The notes beneath the pieces were generated by a model. That model saw nothing but the letters and a program-made list of their open reading frames with translations. It did not search any database and had not been told where the DNA came from. The position numbers were made by a program, and so were the translations under genes. Of a stretch of DNA of 34,225 nt, positions 15,694 to 23,589 are shown piece by piece. Each line of letters begins with the position of its first letter. The first letter of the stretch is position 1. Source of the DNA: JANRKH01 sp964351245 (lineage in GTDB: Bacteria > Pseudomonadota > Alphaproteobacteria > Rickettsiales > Rickettsiaceae). The stretch covers positions 1-34,225 of the forward strand of contig CAYGNF010000009.1 of the NCBI GenBank assembly GCA_964351245.1, given 5' to 3'.

Positions 15694-17355
15694 ATGAATT
15701 CAAATAAAAATTATATTAATCTTGCAAGAAAATATAGGCCAAAAAATCTAGCAGATGTGGTGGGTCAGGATGTGTTAGTGACGACCTTATCCAATGCGAT
15801 AAAAACACGTAGATTATCTTCGAGTTATTTATTATGCGGCACTCGGGGCATAGGGAAAACAACAACAGCAAGAATAATTGCAAAATCTCTAAACTGCACT
15901 AATCTTATAGAAGGAATTCTAACGTGCGAAGAATGCGTTAATTGTGCAAGTTTCAATAAAGCTTCTCACCCAGATATATTAGAAATGGATGCTGCAAGTA
16001 GAACTGGAGTTGATGATATTCGCTCTATCATAGAAAATACTGAGTATAAACCTATGCTAGGCAGTACTAAAGTTTTTATTCTAGATGAAGTGCATATGCT
16101 TTCAAAAAATGCTTTTAATGCTCTACTCAAAGTACTGGAAGAGCCTCCTATGCATTGTGTATTTATTTTTGCTACTACTGAGGTACATAAAATTCCTCTT
16201 ACTATAGTCTCGCGATGTCAGAGATTTGACTTGCCTAGGATTGATGTATTAACACTAATAGATCTTTTAAAAAATATATGTTCGAAAGAAGGGGTCACCG
16301 CAGAAGATAAAGCTCTTGAAATGATATGCTTTAAAGGTGATGGCTCTGCAAGAGATAGTTTAGCTCTACTTGATCAAGCTATAATAATGTCTACCGATAA
16401 TAAAATTACTACAAACATTGTTGAGGTAATGTTATCAATCGTAGATTATAAAATTATATTAGATTTCATAGATGATATCTTGATACGAGATGCAGATTCT
16501 AGTATTGGTATTTTAAAGAAATTCTACCAAACCCACTCAGATTTTCATCTATTTATTAGCAATATTCTATCTATATTGTGCTATATTGCAAAAAAAAATG
16601 TGTGCACAAATTATACATCTACAGAATTTCATAGTATTGAGTCAAGAGCAGAAGATATAGCCAAAAAAATTGAGCCGTTCGTAATACAGATATTATGGAA
16701 ATTAGCATATTCATCTATGCAGGAGTTGAAAATCTCAGACAATCAGTTACTCAACATGGAGATGCTAGCACTAAAGATGATATATGTGCTTTCTACAGTA
16801 GTGCCAGAAGATACTGGATTAAATACAGAAAAAAAAACTCTAAAAACTGAAGTAAGTACAGCGCATCAAGGGTCTACTGCTAATATAGCACCAGTACACA
16901 ACTCAGAAATGCAGCAAAACAGAGATGCTCAAGGAGTAAGTGATAGTCAGTATGTAGATATACCACCCCCTACTCCTAAAACAGATCAAACAGGTAATAA
17001 ATGCAAAGAATTTACCAGGCTTGATTTTGATCAATTTCTGAAGCATCTCTCCGAAATAAAAGAAATGGAGCTATTATATGAACTTTTTAGTAAATCCGAA
17101 CTTATATCTATTAATCGCAATGAATTAATGATAGCTCAGACAAAACAAAACAAAGGCTTTGAAAAATCTATTTCAGAGATGCTAACAAAGTGGTTTGGCT
17201 CTAAAATAAATTGTAATTTCATTTATAAAAATGATATTTTGACATACAAAAATAAAATATTAAAAGAAATAGAAGAAATGCCGATCATAAAAAGAATCTC
17301 AAAAAACTTTCCAGACATAAAAATGATTGATATAATACTTACAAATGAAGAGTAG
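15694..17355 (+). CDS. dnaX: DNA polymerase III clamp loader subunit tau (gamma/tau)
   Basis: The AAA+ motor of the clamp loader; the long form also links polymerase and helicase. Walker A is GTRGIGKTT (49-57); the zinc ligands are Cys68, Cys78, Cys81 and Cys84; Walker B is VFILDE (127-132); sensor 1 is the TTE after FIFA; the arginine-finger motif SRC is at 173-175. Domain III ends near residue 368, followed by a polar linker with PPPTP and a C-terminal tau domain (about 440-553). The linker start contains a run of nine A at 16829-16837, with stops just beyond it in both other frames, so a gamma-like form of about 382-385 residues could arise by slippage. First gene of dnaX-ybaB-recR. Confidence 0.96.
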   Translation: MNSNKNYINLARKYRPKNLADVVGQDVLVTTLSNAIKTRRLSSSYLLCGTRGIGKTTTARIIAKSLNCTNLIEGILTCEECVNCASFNKASHPDILEMDAASRTGVDDIRSIIENTEYKPMLGSTKVFILDEVHMLSKNAFNALLKVLEEPPMHCVFIFATTEVHKIPLTIVSRCQRFDLPRIDVLTLIDLLKNICSKEGVTAEDKALEMICFKGDGSARDSLALLDQAIIMSTDNKITTNIVEVMLSIVDYKIILDFIDDILIRDADSSIGILKKFYQTHSDFHLFISNILSILCYIAKKNVCTNYTSTEFHSIESRAEDIAKKIEPFVIQILWKLAYSSMQELKISDNQLLNMEMLALKMIYVLSTVVPEDTGLNTEKKTLKTEVSTAHQGSTANIAPVHNSEMQQNRDAQGVSDSQYVDIPPPTPKTDQTGNKCKEFTRLDFDQFLKHLSEIKEMELLYELFSKSELISINRNELMIAQTKQNKGFEKSISEMLTKWFGSKINCNFIYKNDILTYKNKILKEIEEMPIIKRISKNFPDIKMIDIILTNEE

Positions 17356-17363
17356 GGATAATT

Positions 17364-17678
17364 ATGAATATTAATGCAATGCTAAAGCAAGCTCAAGGGC
17401 TGCAAAAAAAGATGGAAGAAGTGAAGGCAGAGATTTTACATATGGAATATGAAGGAAAGTCTGGTGGTGGTCTTTTATCTGTAGTGCTCAAAGGAGATGG
17501 TAAAATAAAATCAGTCTCTATTGACTCATCTCTTTGCAATCTTAGTGAAAAAGAAGTTTTAGAGGATTTGATAGTAGCTGCATTTAACGATGCAAAAGAT
17601 AGATTTGAAAAAGATTCACAAGATAAGATGGGCGGTCTAATGAATAACATGATGCCTGGCGTGAAGATGCCATTCTAA
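17364..17678 (+). CDS. ybaB: YbaB/EbfC family nucleoid-associated protein
   Basis: A 104-residue DNA-binding protein that forms tweezer-like dimers. MLKQAQGLQKKMEEVKAEI makes the N-terminal helix, YEGKSGGGLLSVVLKGDGKIKSVSI the central sheet, and the MGGLMNNMMPGVKMPF tail is usual for the family. It lies eight bases after dnaX and just before recR, the conserved order in most proteobacteria. Its role in nucleoid organisation or repair is known only in outline. Confidence 0.95.
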   Translation: MNINAMLKQAQGLQKKMEEVKAEILHMEYEGKSGGGLLSVVLKGDGKIKSVSIDSSLCNLSEKEVLEDLIVAAFNDAKDRFEKDSQDKMGGLMNNMMPGVKMPF

Positions 17679-17689
17679 AATCATATTAT

Positions 17690-18292
17690 ATGGGATATGT
17701 GCACGATAATTATATCGAAAATTTAATATATTTATTCTCTAAATTGCCAGGTCTTGGACCCCGATCAGCAAGAAGAATAGTACTACATTTGCTTGAAGAT
17801 AAAAAGCATCGCATGACTTTGCTTGCCAGCTCTTTGAGTAACACAGAGCATCATGTACAAGAATGTATACAGTGTTTCAATATTGATAATACAAATCCCT
17901 GCTCTATATGCAGCGATGAGGGGAGAGAGAAAATTATAGCGGTTGTAGAAAATATAGCAGATTTATGGGCATTAGAAAGAAGCGGTAGCTATAGTGGTTT
18001 ATATCATATTCTTGGATCTGGACTTAAGCCTTCTAATGAAAAAAAATATGATGACTTCAGATTAGATAAATTAATGAGTAGAATTCGCGATATCTCAGTA
18101 AATGAGCTGATTATTGCTACAAGTACTACTTTGGAGGGCCAAACTACTGCATTTTATATAACAGAATTTTTTAAAAAACATACTGGCATAATCATTACTA
18201 GAATCGCAAGTGGAGTACCTATAGGAGGAGAATTGGATTATCTAGATGAAGGTACGCTATCTGCGGCATTAAGAGCTAGATCTCCTTTTTAA
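17690..18292 (+). CDS. recR: Recombination protein RecR
   Basis: Acts with RecO in the RecFOR pathway to load RecA at single-strand gaps. A helix-hairpin-helix lies at the N-terminus (LPGLGPRSARRI, 19-30), followed by a C4 zinc finger with Cys59, Cys62, Cys71 and Cys74. A Toprim domain (IIAVVENIADLWALE onward) and a C-terminal Walker-B-like region complete the fold. At 200 residues it is full length. It follows ybaB by 11 bases in the dnaX operon; recO is also in this window but far away. Confidence 0.96.
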   Translation: MGYVHDNYIENLIYLFSKLPGLGPRSARRIVLHLLEDKKHRMTLLASSLSNTEHHVQECIQCFNIDNTNPCSICSDEGREKIIAVVENIADLWALERSGSYSGLYHILGSGLKPSNEKKYDDFRLDKLMSRIRDISVNELIIATSTTLEGQTTAFYITEFFKKHTGIIITRIASGVPIGGELDYLDEGTLSAALRARSPF

Positions 18293-18407
18293 GTTATTGT
18301 CAATTTCTTGAGTTTATCACTCATAATCTATGACGATTCTTTTTGCTTTAAATTCTACAAAAAGCGTGTATCTTTATTATGCTTGAAAGTAATAGTCTAT
18401 TAAATAC

Positions 18408-19943
18408 ATGAATGCACCAAAAAAACTCAGTCTGGATCAAAAAGTCAGTAGCGCAAGGCTTGGTGGAGGCGCAGCTAGAATATTAGATCAACATAAAAAA
18501 GGGAAGCTCACTGCTAGAGAACGTATTGAAGTACTGCTTGACCCTGATTCATTTGAAGAAACGGGTATGTTTGTTGAGCATAGATGTATAAACTTTGAAA
18601 TGGATAAGAAGAAATATCTAGGAGATGGAGTAGTAACTGGCCATGGCACAATAAATGGTAGGTTGGTTTTTGTGTATAGTCAAGATTTTACAATACTTGG
18701 AGGGTCTTTAGGAGAAATACATGCACAGAAAATCTGCGCTCTTTTTGATATGGCGCTTAATGTTAAGGCTCCGATGATCGCTATTAACGATTCTGGGGGT
18801 GCAAGAATTCAAGAAGGCGTAGATTCTCTTGCTGGATACGGAGAAATATTTTACAAAAATGTGCAGGCTTCTGGTGTAATTCCTCAAATCTCAGTAATTA
18901 TGGGTCCCTGCGCCGGTGGAGCTGTGTACTCTCCTGCTCTTACGGATTTTATCTTTATGATCAGAGATTCATCTTATATGTTTTTAACTGGCCCTGATGT
19001 TGTCAAAACCGTAACAGGAGAAATAGTATCTAAAGAAAAATTAGGTGGTAGCTCAGTTCATACCAAAATTAGCGGAGTTGCTGATGTGGCATGCGATAAT
19101 GACGTAGAAGCTTTACTTGAAATTAGAAGATTTATAAATTTTCTACCTCTATCTAATAAACATCAGCCGCCTCGTAGAGACACCAAAGATCCTGCGGACA
19201 GAGTTGATATGTCTTTAAGAACCTTGGTGCCATCAAATCCGAATAAACCATATAATATGAAGGAGTTGATTGAGCGTATTGTAGATGAGGAAGATTTTTT
19301 TGAGCTTCAGCCCGACTATGCTCCAAATATAATAATTGGATTTGGATATATGGAAGGATACCCTGTAGGGTTTGTTGCAAATCAACCTATGCATCTTGCT
19401 GGAGCCCTTGATATAAAAGCCTCTAGAAAGGCTGCAAGATTTATAAGATTTTGCGATGCTTTCAATATACCAATCGTAACTTTAGTAGATGTTCCTGGAT
19501 TTTTACCTGGCGTAGATCAGGAATATAAAGGCATTATAAAACATGGAGCAAAGCTACTATACGCATACTCAGAAGCAACTGTACCGAAAATTAGCCTCAT
19601 CACTAGGAAAGCTTATGGCGGCTCTTATATAGTAATGAACTCTAAGCATCTAAAAGGAGATATAAATTACTCATGGGAATTTGCAGAAATAGCGGTTATG
19701 GGCTCAGAAGGTGCGGTTGAGATAATCTTCAAAGAGCATGCATCAGATCCCGCGATAAAAGCTGCAAAAATGGAGGAGTATAAAAGTAATGTTACTTCTG
19801 CATTTATTGCTGCATCTAGAGGATATTTGGATGATATCATACCCCCACAAAATACTCGATGGAGAATATGTAAAGCTCTTAGCTTCTTAAGAAATAAACA
19901 GGTAACTACTTACTGGAAAAAGCATGATAACTTGCCTCTATAA
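18408..19943 (+). CDS. pccB: Propionyl-CoA carboxylase beta subunit (carboxyltransferase)
   Basis: Transfers the carboxyl group from biotin to propionyl-CoA, giving methylmalonyl-CoA. The 511-residue protein has two crotonase-like halves. The N-terminal half shows GGSLGEIHAQKI, GARIQEG (131-137) and GPCAGGAVYSPAL (166-178); the C-terminal half shows DVPGFLPGVDQE (361-372) and KAYGGSYIVMNSK. Specificity for propionyl-CoA over acetyl-CoA is inferred from overall similarity to PccB and from the pccA partner downstream. A 115-base gap separates it from recR and probably holds its promoter, which I could not place with confidence. Confidence 0.93.
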   Translation: MNAPKKLSLDQKVSSARLGGGAARILDQHKKGKLTARERIEVLLDPDSFEETGMFVEHRCINFEMDKKKYLGDGVVTGHGTINGRLVFVYSQDFTILGGSLGEIHAQKICALFDMALNVKAPMIAINDSGGARIQEGVDSLAGYGEIFYKNVQASGVIPQISVIMGPCAGGAVYSPALTDFIFMIRDSSYMFLTGPDVVKTVTGEIVSKEKLGGSSVHTKISGVADVACDNDVEALLEIRRFINFLPLSNKHQPPRRDTKDPADRVDMSLRTLVPSNPNKPYNMKELIERIVDEEDFFELQPDYAPNIIIGFGYMEGYPVGFVANQPMHLAGALDIKASRKAARFIRFCDAFNIPIVTLVDVPGFLPGVDQEYKGIIKHGAKLLYAYSEATVPKISLITRKAYGGSYIVMNSKHLKGDINYSWEFAEIAVMGSEGAVEIIFKEHASDPAIKAAKMEEYKSNVTSAFIAASRGYLDDIIPPQNTRWRICKALSFLRNKQVTTYWKKHDNLPL

Positions 19944-19971
19944 TGTACTAAATCTTAAATTGTTAGCTTCA

Positions 19972-19993
19972 GAGCCATGCTTAAGCCAGGCTC
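19972..19993 (+). other. Hairpin between pccB and pccA
   Basis: GAGCC (19972-19976) pairs with GGCTC (19989-19993), and GC/GC inside it can extend the stem across a 2x2 internal loop around TTAA. It lies in the 82-base gap between the two subunit genes and has no T-run, so it may mark an RNA processing or stabilising site rather than a terminator. Confidence 0.3.
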
Positions 19994-20025
19994 ACCTATC
20001 ACACACCATTAAATAAGTAAGACAA

Positions 20026-22035
20026 ATGACCATCAGTGTAAAACCATTATTCAAGAAGGTGATGATAGCAAATCGCGGGGAGATTGCATTACGTGTAATG
20101 AGAACTTTAGATAATCTCAATATTACATCTGCTGCTGTATACTCAGAAGCAGATACTAACTCGCTTCACGTAGAAATGGCAAAAGAAGCTTATTATATTG
20201 GAAACTCTCCATCAAGTGAAAGTTATTTACACATACCAAATATCATAAATGCGATTAGAGAAAGCGGGGCAGAAGCTGTGCATCCAGGATATGGATTTTT
20301 GTCAGAAAATGCAGAATTTGCACGCGCACTCGAGTATGAAGGTGTAAAACTAATAGGTCCTAGCGCTGCCAATATCAAATCCATGGGAGATAAAGTTGAA
20401 GCAAAAAAAATTGCAATAGAGGCCGGTGTAAATACAGTACCTGGTTATATGGGAATAATTGAAAATTCAGAGAATGCTGTAGAAATTGCAGAAAAGATAG
20501 GATTTCCAGTATTTCTAAAGGCGGCCGCAGGTGGTGGTGGTCGTGGGATGAGAATAGTTCGCAACTCAGAAGAAATGCGCGGAGCTTTTTTATCAGCAAA
20601 ACTAGAAGCTCATAGGTGCTTTAACGATAATAGAGTATTTATAGAAAAACTAATAGAAAAGCCCAGACATATAGAAATACAGATATTAGCTGATAATTTT
20701 GGGAATGTTGTGTGCCTTGGAGAAAGAGAGTGTTCTATACAAAGACATCATCAGAAAGTGATAGAAGAAGCTCCTAGTCAGATAATCACGGATGAGATTC
20801 GAAAGCAAATGTACAATCAATGCGTCAATCTTGCAAAAAAAGTGGGGTACTATTCTGCTGGGACAATAGAGTTTATCATAGACCAAGATAAGAATTTTTA
20901 TTTCCTCGAGATGAACACAAGACTTCAAGTAGAACATTGTGTCACTGAATTAATTACTGGCATAGATATAGTAGAGCAAATGCTCAGAATTGCAGCTGGG
21001 CAAAAACTTAGTTTTGCACAAAAAGATGTAATACTTGATGGTTGGGCGCTGGAATGTAGAATATATGCAGAAGATCCGCAAAGAGGATTTCTACCATCAT
21101 CAGGTAGAATTATTGAATATAACGAACCACCAAAAACAAAGCATCTTAGAATAGATAGTGGTGTTGGTCCAGGTAGTGAAGTTTCAATGTTTTATGACCC
21201 ATTAATTGCAAAAATCTGTACTCACGCACCTACAAGACAAGAAGCAATTATGAACATGACTTCAGCTCTTGGTTCTTATATTATTAGAGGTATATCTCAT
21301 AATATCAGCTTACTAGAGGCTATAGTATCGCATAAGAGATTCATCGAAGGTGATATAAACACACATTTCATCTCAGAGGAATATCCACACGGTTTTATGG
21401 GCGCTGAGCTTACCTCAGAAATCACAGAAAACTTAGTAGCTACAACATTATATGTGTTCCTCAAGGAGCAAAAAAGAATCTCTAACATTAGAGATCAGAT
21501 AGATAATCAATTTAATAAAATTGCTACTAGATGGATTGTAGGGATAGATGATACACTTTATCCAGTGCTTACAAAAGATGTAGATGGAGGTTTGAATATT
21601 AGGCAGGGTAGTAGCAGAATTTTTATTAGAACAAATTGGCAAGTAGGCACGCAATTATTTACTGGCTATGTGAATGGTAAATTCATCAATGTACAAATTG
21701 AAAAAAATGGTAGTTATTATAAGTTAACCCATGCTGGTATATCCGTAAAATCCTACGTTCGTACAAATAGAATCGCAGAACTAGAGGCATTGATGCCTAA
21801 AAAAACCTTGGCACAAAATAATGACACCGTCATATCAGCCCCTCTTAGCGGTATCATAGTTGGAGTCAAAGTAGCGCAAGGAGAAAGTGTAAAAAAGGGC
21901 GCAGAATTGATGGTCTTAACTGCAATGAAGATGGAAAACACTATACTTGCACCTAGAGATGCTATCATTAAAGATATATTGGCAAAGGAGGGGGATCAAA
22001 CCGTTGCAGGGAGTATATTGATAGAGCTAGAATAA
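20026..22035 (+). CDS. pccA: Propionyl-CoA carboxylase alpha subunit (biotin carboxylase/BCCP)
   Basis: Carboxylates its own biotin with ATP and bicarbonate and hands the group to PccB. The biotin carboxylase part (about 8-455) starts KVMIANRGEIALRV and has the ATP-grasp loop GGGGRGM (169-175), HHQKVIEEAPS and EMNTRLQVEH (295-304). A linker (BT-type) domain follows. The C-terminal biotinyl domain carries AMKMEN with biotinyl Lys635, 34 residues from the end. Length 669 agrees with alphaproteobacterial PccA. The product would enter the TCA cycle through methylmalonyl-CoA; no mutase or biotin ligase gene is in this window. Confidence 0.95.
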   Translation: MTISVKPLFKKVMIANRGEIALRVMRTLDNLNITSAAVYSEADTNSLHVEMAKEAYYIGNSPSSESYLHIPNIINAIRESGAEAVHPGYGFLSENAEFARALEYEGVKLIGPSAANIKSMGDKVEAKKIAIEAGVNTVPGYMGIIENSENAVEIAEKIGFPVFLKAAAGGGGRGMRIVRNSEEMRGAFLSAKLEAHRCFNDNRVFIEKLIEKPRHIEIQILADNFGNVVCLGERECSIQRHHQKVIEEAPSQIITDEIRKQMYNQCVNLAKKVGYYSAGTIEFIIDQDKNFYFLEMNTRLQVEHCVTELITGIDIVEQMLRIAAGQKLSFAQKDVILDGWALECRIYAEDPQRGFLPSSGRIIEYNEPPKTKHLRIDSGVGPGSEVSMFYDPLIAKICTHAPTRQEAIMNMTSALGSYIIRGISHNISLLEAIVSHKRFIEGDINTHFISEEYPHGFMGAELTSEITENLVATTLYVFLKEQKRISNIRDQIDNQFNKIATRWIVGIDDTLYPVLTKDVDGGLNIRQGSSRIFIRTNWQVGTQLFTGYVNGKFINVQIEKNGSYYKLTHAGISVKSYVRTNRIAELEALMPKKTLAQNNDTVISAPLSGIIVGVKVAQGESVKKGAELMVLTAMKMENTILAPRDAIIKDILAKEGDQTVAGSILIELE

Positions 22036-22165
22036 TAACTTCGATGCTCAAGAACCAGAGTAATACAAATGCAATTTTGTCATTGATTTAGTGCAAAAAA
22101 AGTGCTAATGTGCTTTCCATTACAGAGAAAATAGACATTATCTACATAAGTCTGGTCTGATTAAC

Positions 22166-22190
22166 GAGCGCAGTAAGCTCTTGTTTATTT
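22166..22190 (+). terminator. Weak terminator candidate after pccA
   Basis: GAGC (22166-22169) and GCTC (22177-22180) make a short stem with a 7-base loop, followed at once by the T-rich TTGTTTATTT (22181-22190). It lies 131 bases after pccA and before tRNA-Pro. The stem is short, so this is tentative. Confidence 0.3.
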
Positions 22191-22225
22191 AGAGGGACAT
22201 AGATCCAAAATTGTAACTACTTATT

Positions 22226-22302
22226 CGGGGCATAGCGCAGTCTGGTAGCGTATCTGGTTTGGGACCAGAGGGTCGGGAGTTCGAATCTCTCTGCCCCGAC
22301 CA
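22226..22302 (+). tRNA. tRNA-Pro (anticodon UGG), CCA encoded
   Basis: A full cloverleaf can be folded. The acceptor stem pairs CGGGGCA with TGCCCCG. The anticodon stem is TCTGG/CCAGA around the loop TTTGGGA, with anticodon TGG at 22260-22262. The T-arm contains GGGAG-TTCGAAT-CTC. Discriminator A is at 22299, followed by a genome-encoded CCA (22300-22302). It reads proline CCN codons, mainly CCA. Confidence 0.97.
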
Positions 22303-22424
22303 TCTTTTATCTTCATCCATATAGATTTGCTCAAGAAATGCATTGAACTCAGAAATCTATTTAATATGCTACTCGTTATTACTCATCTCATTGACCCAAG
22401 TCCTGAGCAATATGTATTTACAGT

Positions 22425-22454
22425 AGTACAAATAGATGCTTGCAAATTTGTACT
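22425..22454 (+). terminator. Hairpin downstream of tRNA-Pro
   Basis: AGTACAAAT (22425-22433) and ATTTGTACT (22446-22454) form a perfect 9-bp stem with a 12-base loop, followed by the pyrimidine-rich CTCTTGTT. It may end the tRNA-Pro transcript or sit in the leader of the DUF465 gene. The rest of the gap 22303-22513 shows nothing that I recognise. Confidence 0.35.
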
Positions 22455-22513
22455 CTCTTGTTAAGATTATGAAATTATTATATGTTTAAGCGTAATAGAT
22501 CTACAAGAAAAAT

Positions 22514-22720
22514 ATGGCTGATACCGAAACATCTACAGACTTGTCATTAGAGCTCAGAAATTTAGAAGATGAGCACAGAGATCTAAAAGATATAGTCAGT
22601 AATGCCGAGGTTAATCAGGTGGATGAAATCACATTACAGAGAATTAAAAAAAGAAAGCTTTTGTTAAAAGATAAAATTACCTACATAAAATCTTTGCTTT
22701 TTTCTGATATTATTGCATAG
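22514..22720 (+). CDS. DUF465/YdcH-family small protein
   Basis: A 68-residue, highly charged, all-helical protein, probably a coiled-coil hairpin. RNLEDEHRDLKDIVSNAE followed by LQRIKKRKLLLKDKITYI fits the DUF465 (YdcH) pattern of alphaproteobacteria, with LxxEHxxLxxxI and LxxLKKxKLxLKDxI. The biochemical role of the family is not established. It lies alone between two tRNA genes. The ATG follows an A-rich stretch with no strong Shine-Dalgarno sequence. Confidence 0.85.
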   Translation: MADTETSTDLSLELRNLEDEHRDLKDIVSNAEVNQVDEITLQRIKKRKLLLKDKITYIKSLLFSDIIA

Positions 22721-22932
22721 TGATTTTGATGCTTTAACGTAATTATTACCTGACTTGCAAGCTTGTTTATATAAGGCACCCGCGATATACTGCACTAATT
22801 TACCTGAGTATAGAGCTATGTATTTCTTAAGTTATAGAGTAAGTATCCAATGAACTTCGTGGTCCTAGGTAAAATACTGCTTGCATTTTTTGATAGTTAT
22901 TCTATTTTGTGATTAACTTATTTGGTATATAA

Positions 22933-23007
22933 GCGGGTGTAGCTCAGGGGTAGAGCGCTACCTTGCCAAGGTCGAAGTCGAGGGTTCGAATCCCTTCACC
23001 CGCTCCA
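22933..23007 (+). tRNA. tRNA-Gly (anticodon GCC), CCA encoded
   Basis: The acceptor stem pairs GCGGGTG with CACCCGC. The D-arm GCTC...GAGC, the anticodon loop TTGCCAA with GCC, and the T-arm GAGGG-TTCGAAT-CCCTT are all present. Discriminator T (23004) is followed by encoded CCA (23005-23007). The anticodon stem CTACC/GGTCG has one non-canonical pair, U28 opposite C42. It reads GGC and GGU glycine codons. Confidence 0.96.
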
Positions 23008-23051
23008 TTTTTTATGTGCATTATGCCGCCGGCCCAGACGCCATCATTTTT

Positions 23052-23462
23052 ATGCTGAAAATAAATATAGATCTCTTAAATAATGGACCAGAAATTGCCG
23101 ATCTCGATCTATGTAAAGTGATATTGGTAAATAATGCTTACTTTCCATGGCTGATACTGATCCCCAAAAGAACTGAATGCACTGAAATTATAGACCTTAT
23201 TCCTATAGATAGAGCGCAATTAATAGAAGAAATTGCCTTAATCTCTACAATCCTGCAAGAAGAATTTGGTCCAGATAAACTCAATTGTGCTAATATTGGT
23301 AATATAATCCCGCAGTTGCATATTCATATAGTCGCAAGATACAAAAGTGATGCCTGTTGGCCTGCCCCTGTTTTTGGTCATAGTAGTATTCCTTACGATC
23401 AAATTCATCTAGAGAATCTAGCCAAAAAATTAGGCAAAGCAATAAAAACAAAGCTTTCTTGA
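23052..23462 (+). CDS. HIT-family (histidine triad) protein
   Basis: A 136-residue protein of the histidine-triad superfamily, which hydrolyses or transfers nucleotide phosphates. The active-site region is PQLHIHIVARY with His90 and His92; the first triad position is Gln88 instead of His, a variant I recall from proteobacterial HIT proteins followed by WPxPVxG as here (CWPAPVFG). The substrate is unknown. I chose the ATG at 23052 rather than a GTG at 23016, because the upstream GTG lies nine bases from the tRNA end and would add residues unlike the family. Confidence 0.85.
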   Translation: MLKINIDLLNNGPEIADLDLCKVILVNNAYFPWLILIPKRTECTEIIDLIPIDRAQLIEEIALISTILQEEFGPDKLNCANIGNIIPQLHIHIVARYKSDACWPAPVFGHSSIPYDQIHLENLAKKLGKAIKTKLS

Positions 23463-23526
23463 ATGATCCAGATTAAATAGATCTACACACAATTATTATT
23501 TTTTAAAGAAATTATTATATACTTAA

Positions 23527-23560
23527 TTGTTTCTATATTCAAAAAGCGATATAATATAAT
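23527..23560 (+). promoter_or_regulatory. Sigma70-type promoter of the orphan membrane protein
   Basis: TTGTTT (23527-23532) and a perfect TATAAT (23550-23555) are exactly 17 bases apart, 34 bases before the ATG at 23590. A second TATAAT begins at 23555. This is the best consensus-like promoter I found in the window. Confidence 0.6.
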
Positions 23561-23589
23561 AAGGTTCTAATAAAACTAGTGAGAGTCCC

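Noticed and set aside
16590..16598. First nine-A run in dnaX as a slippage site
   Set aside because: It lies inside domain III (codons 299-302), and the -1 and +1 frames run on for roughly 11 to 20 codons before a stop, so a product would break the domain; the later run is the better candidate.
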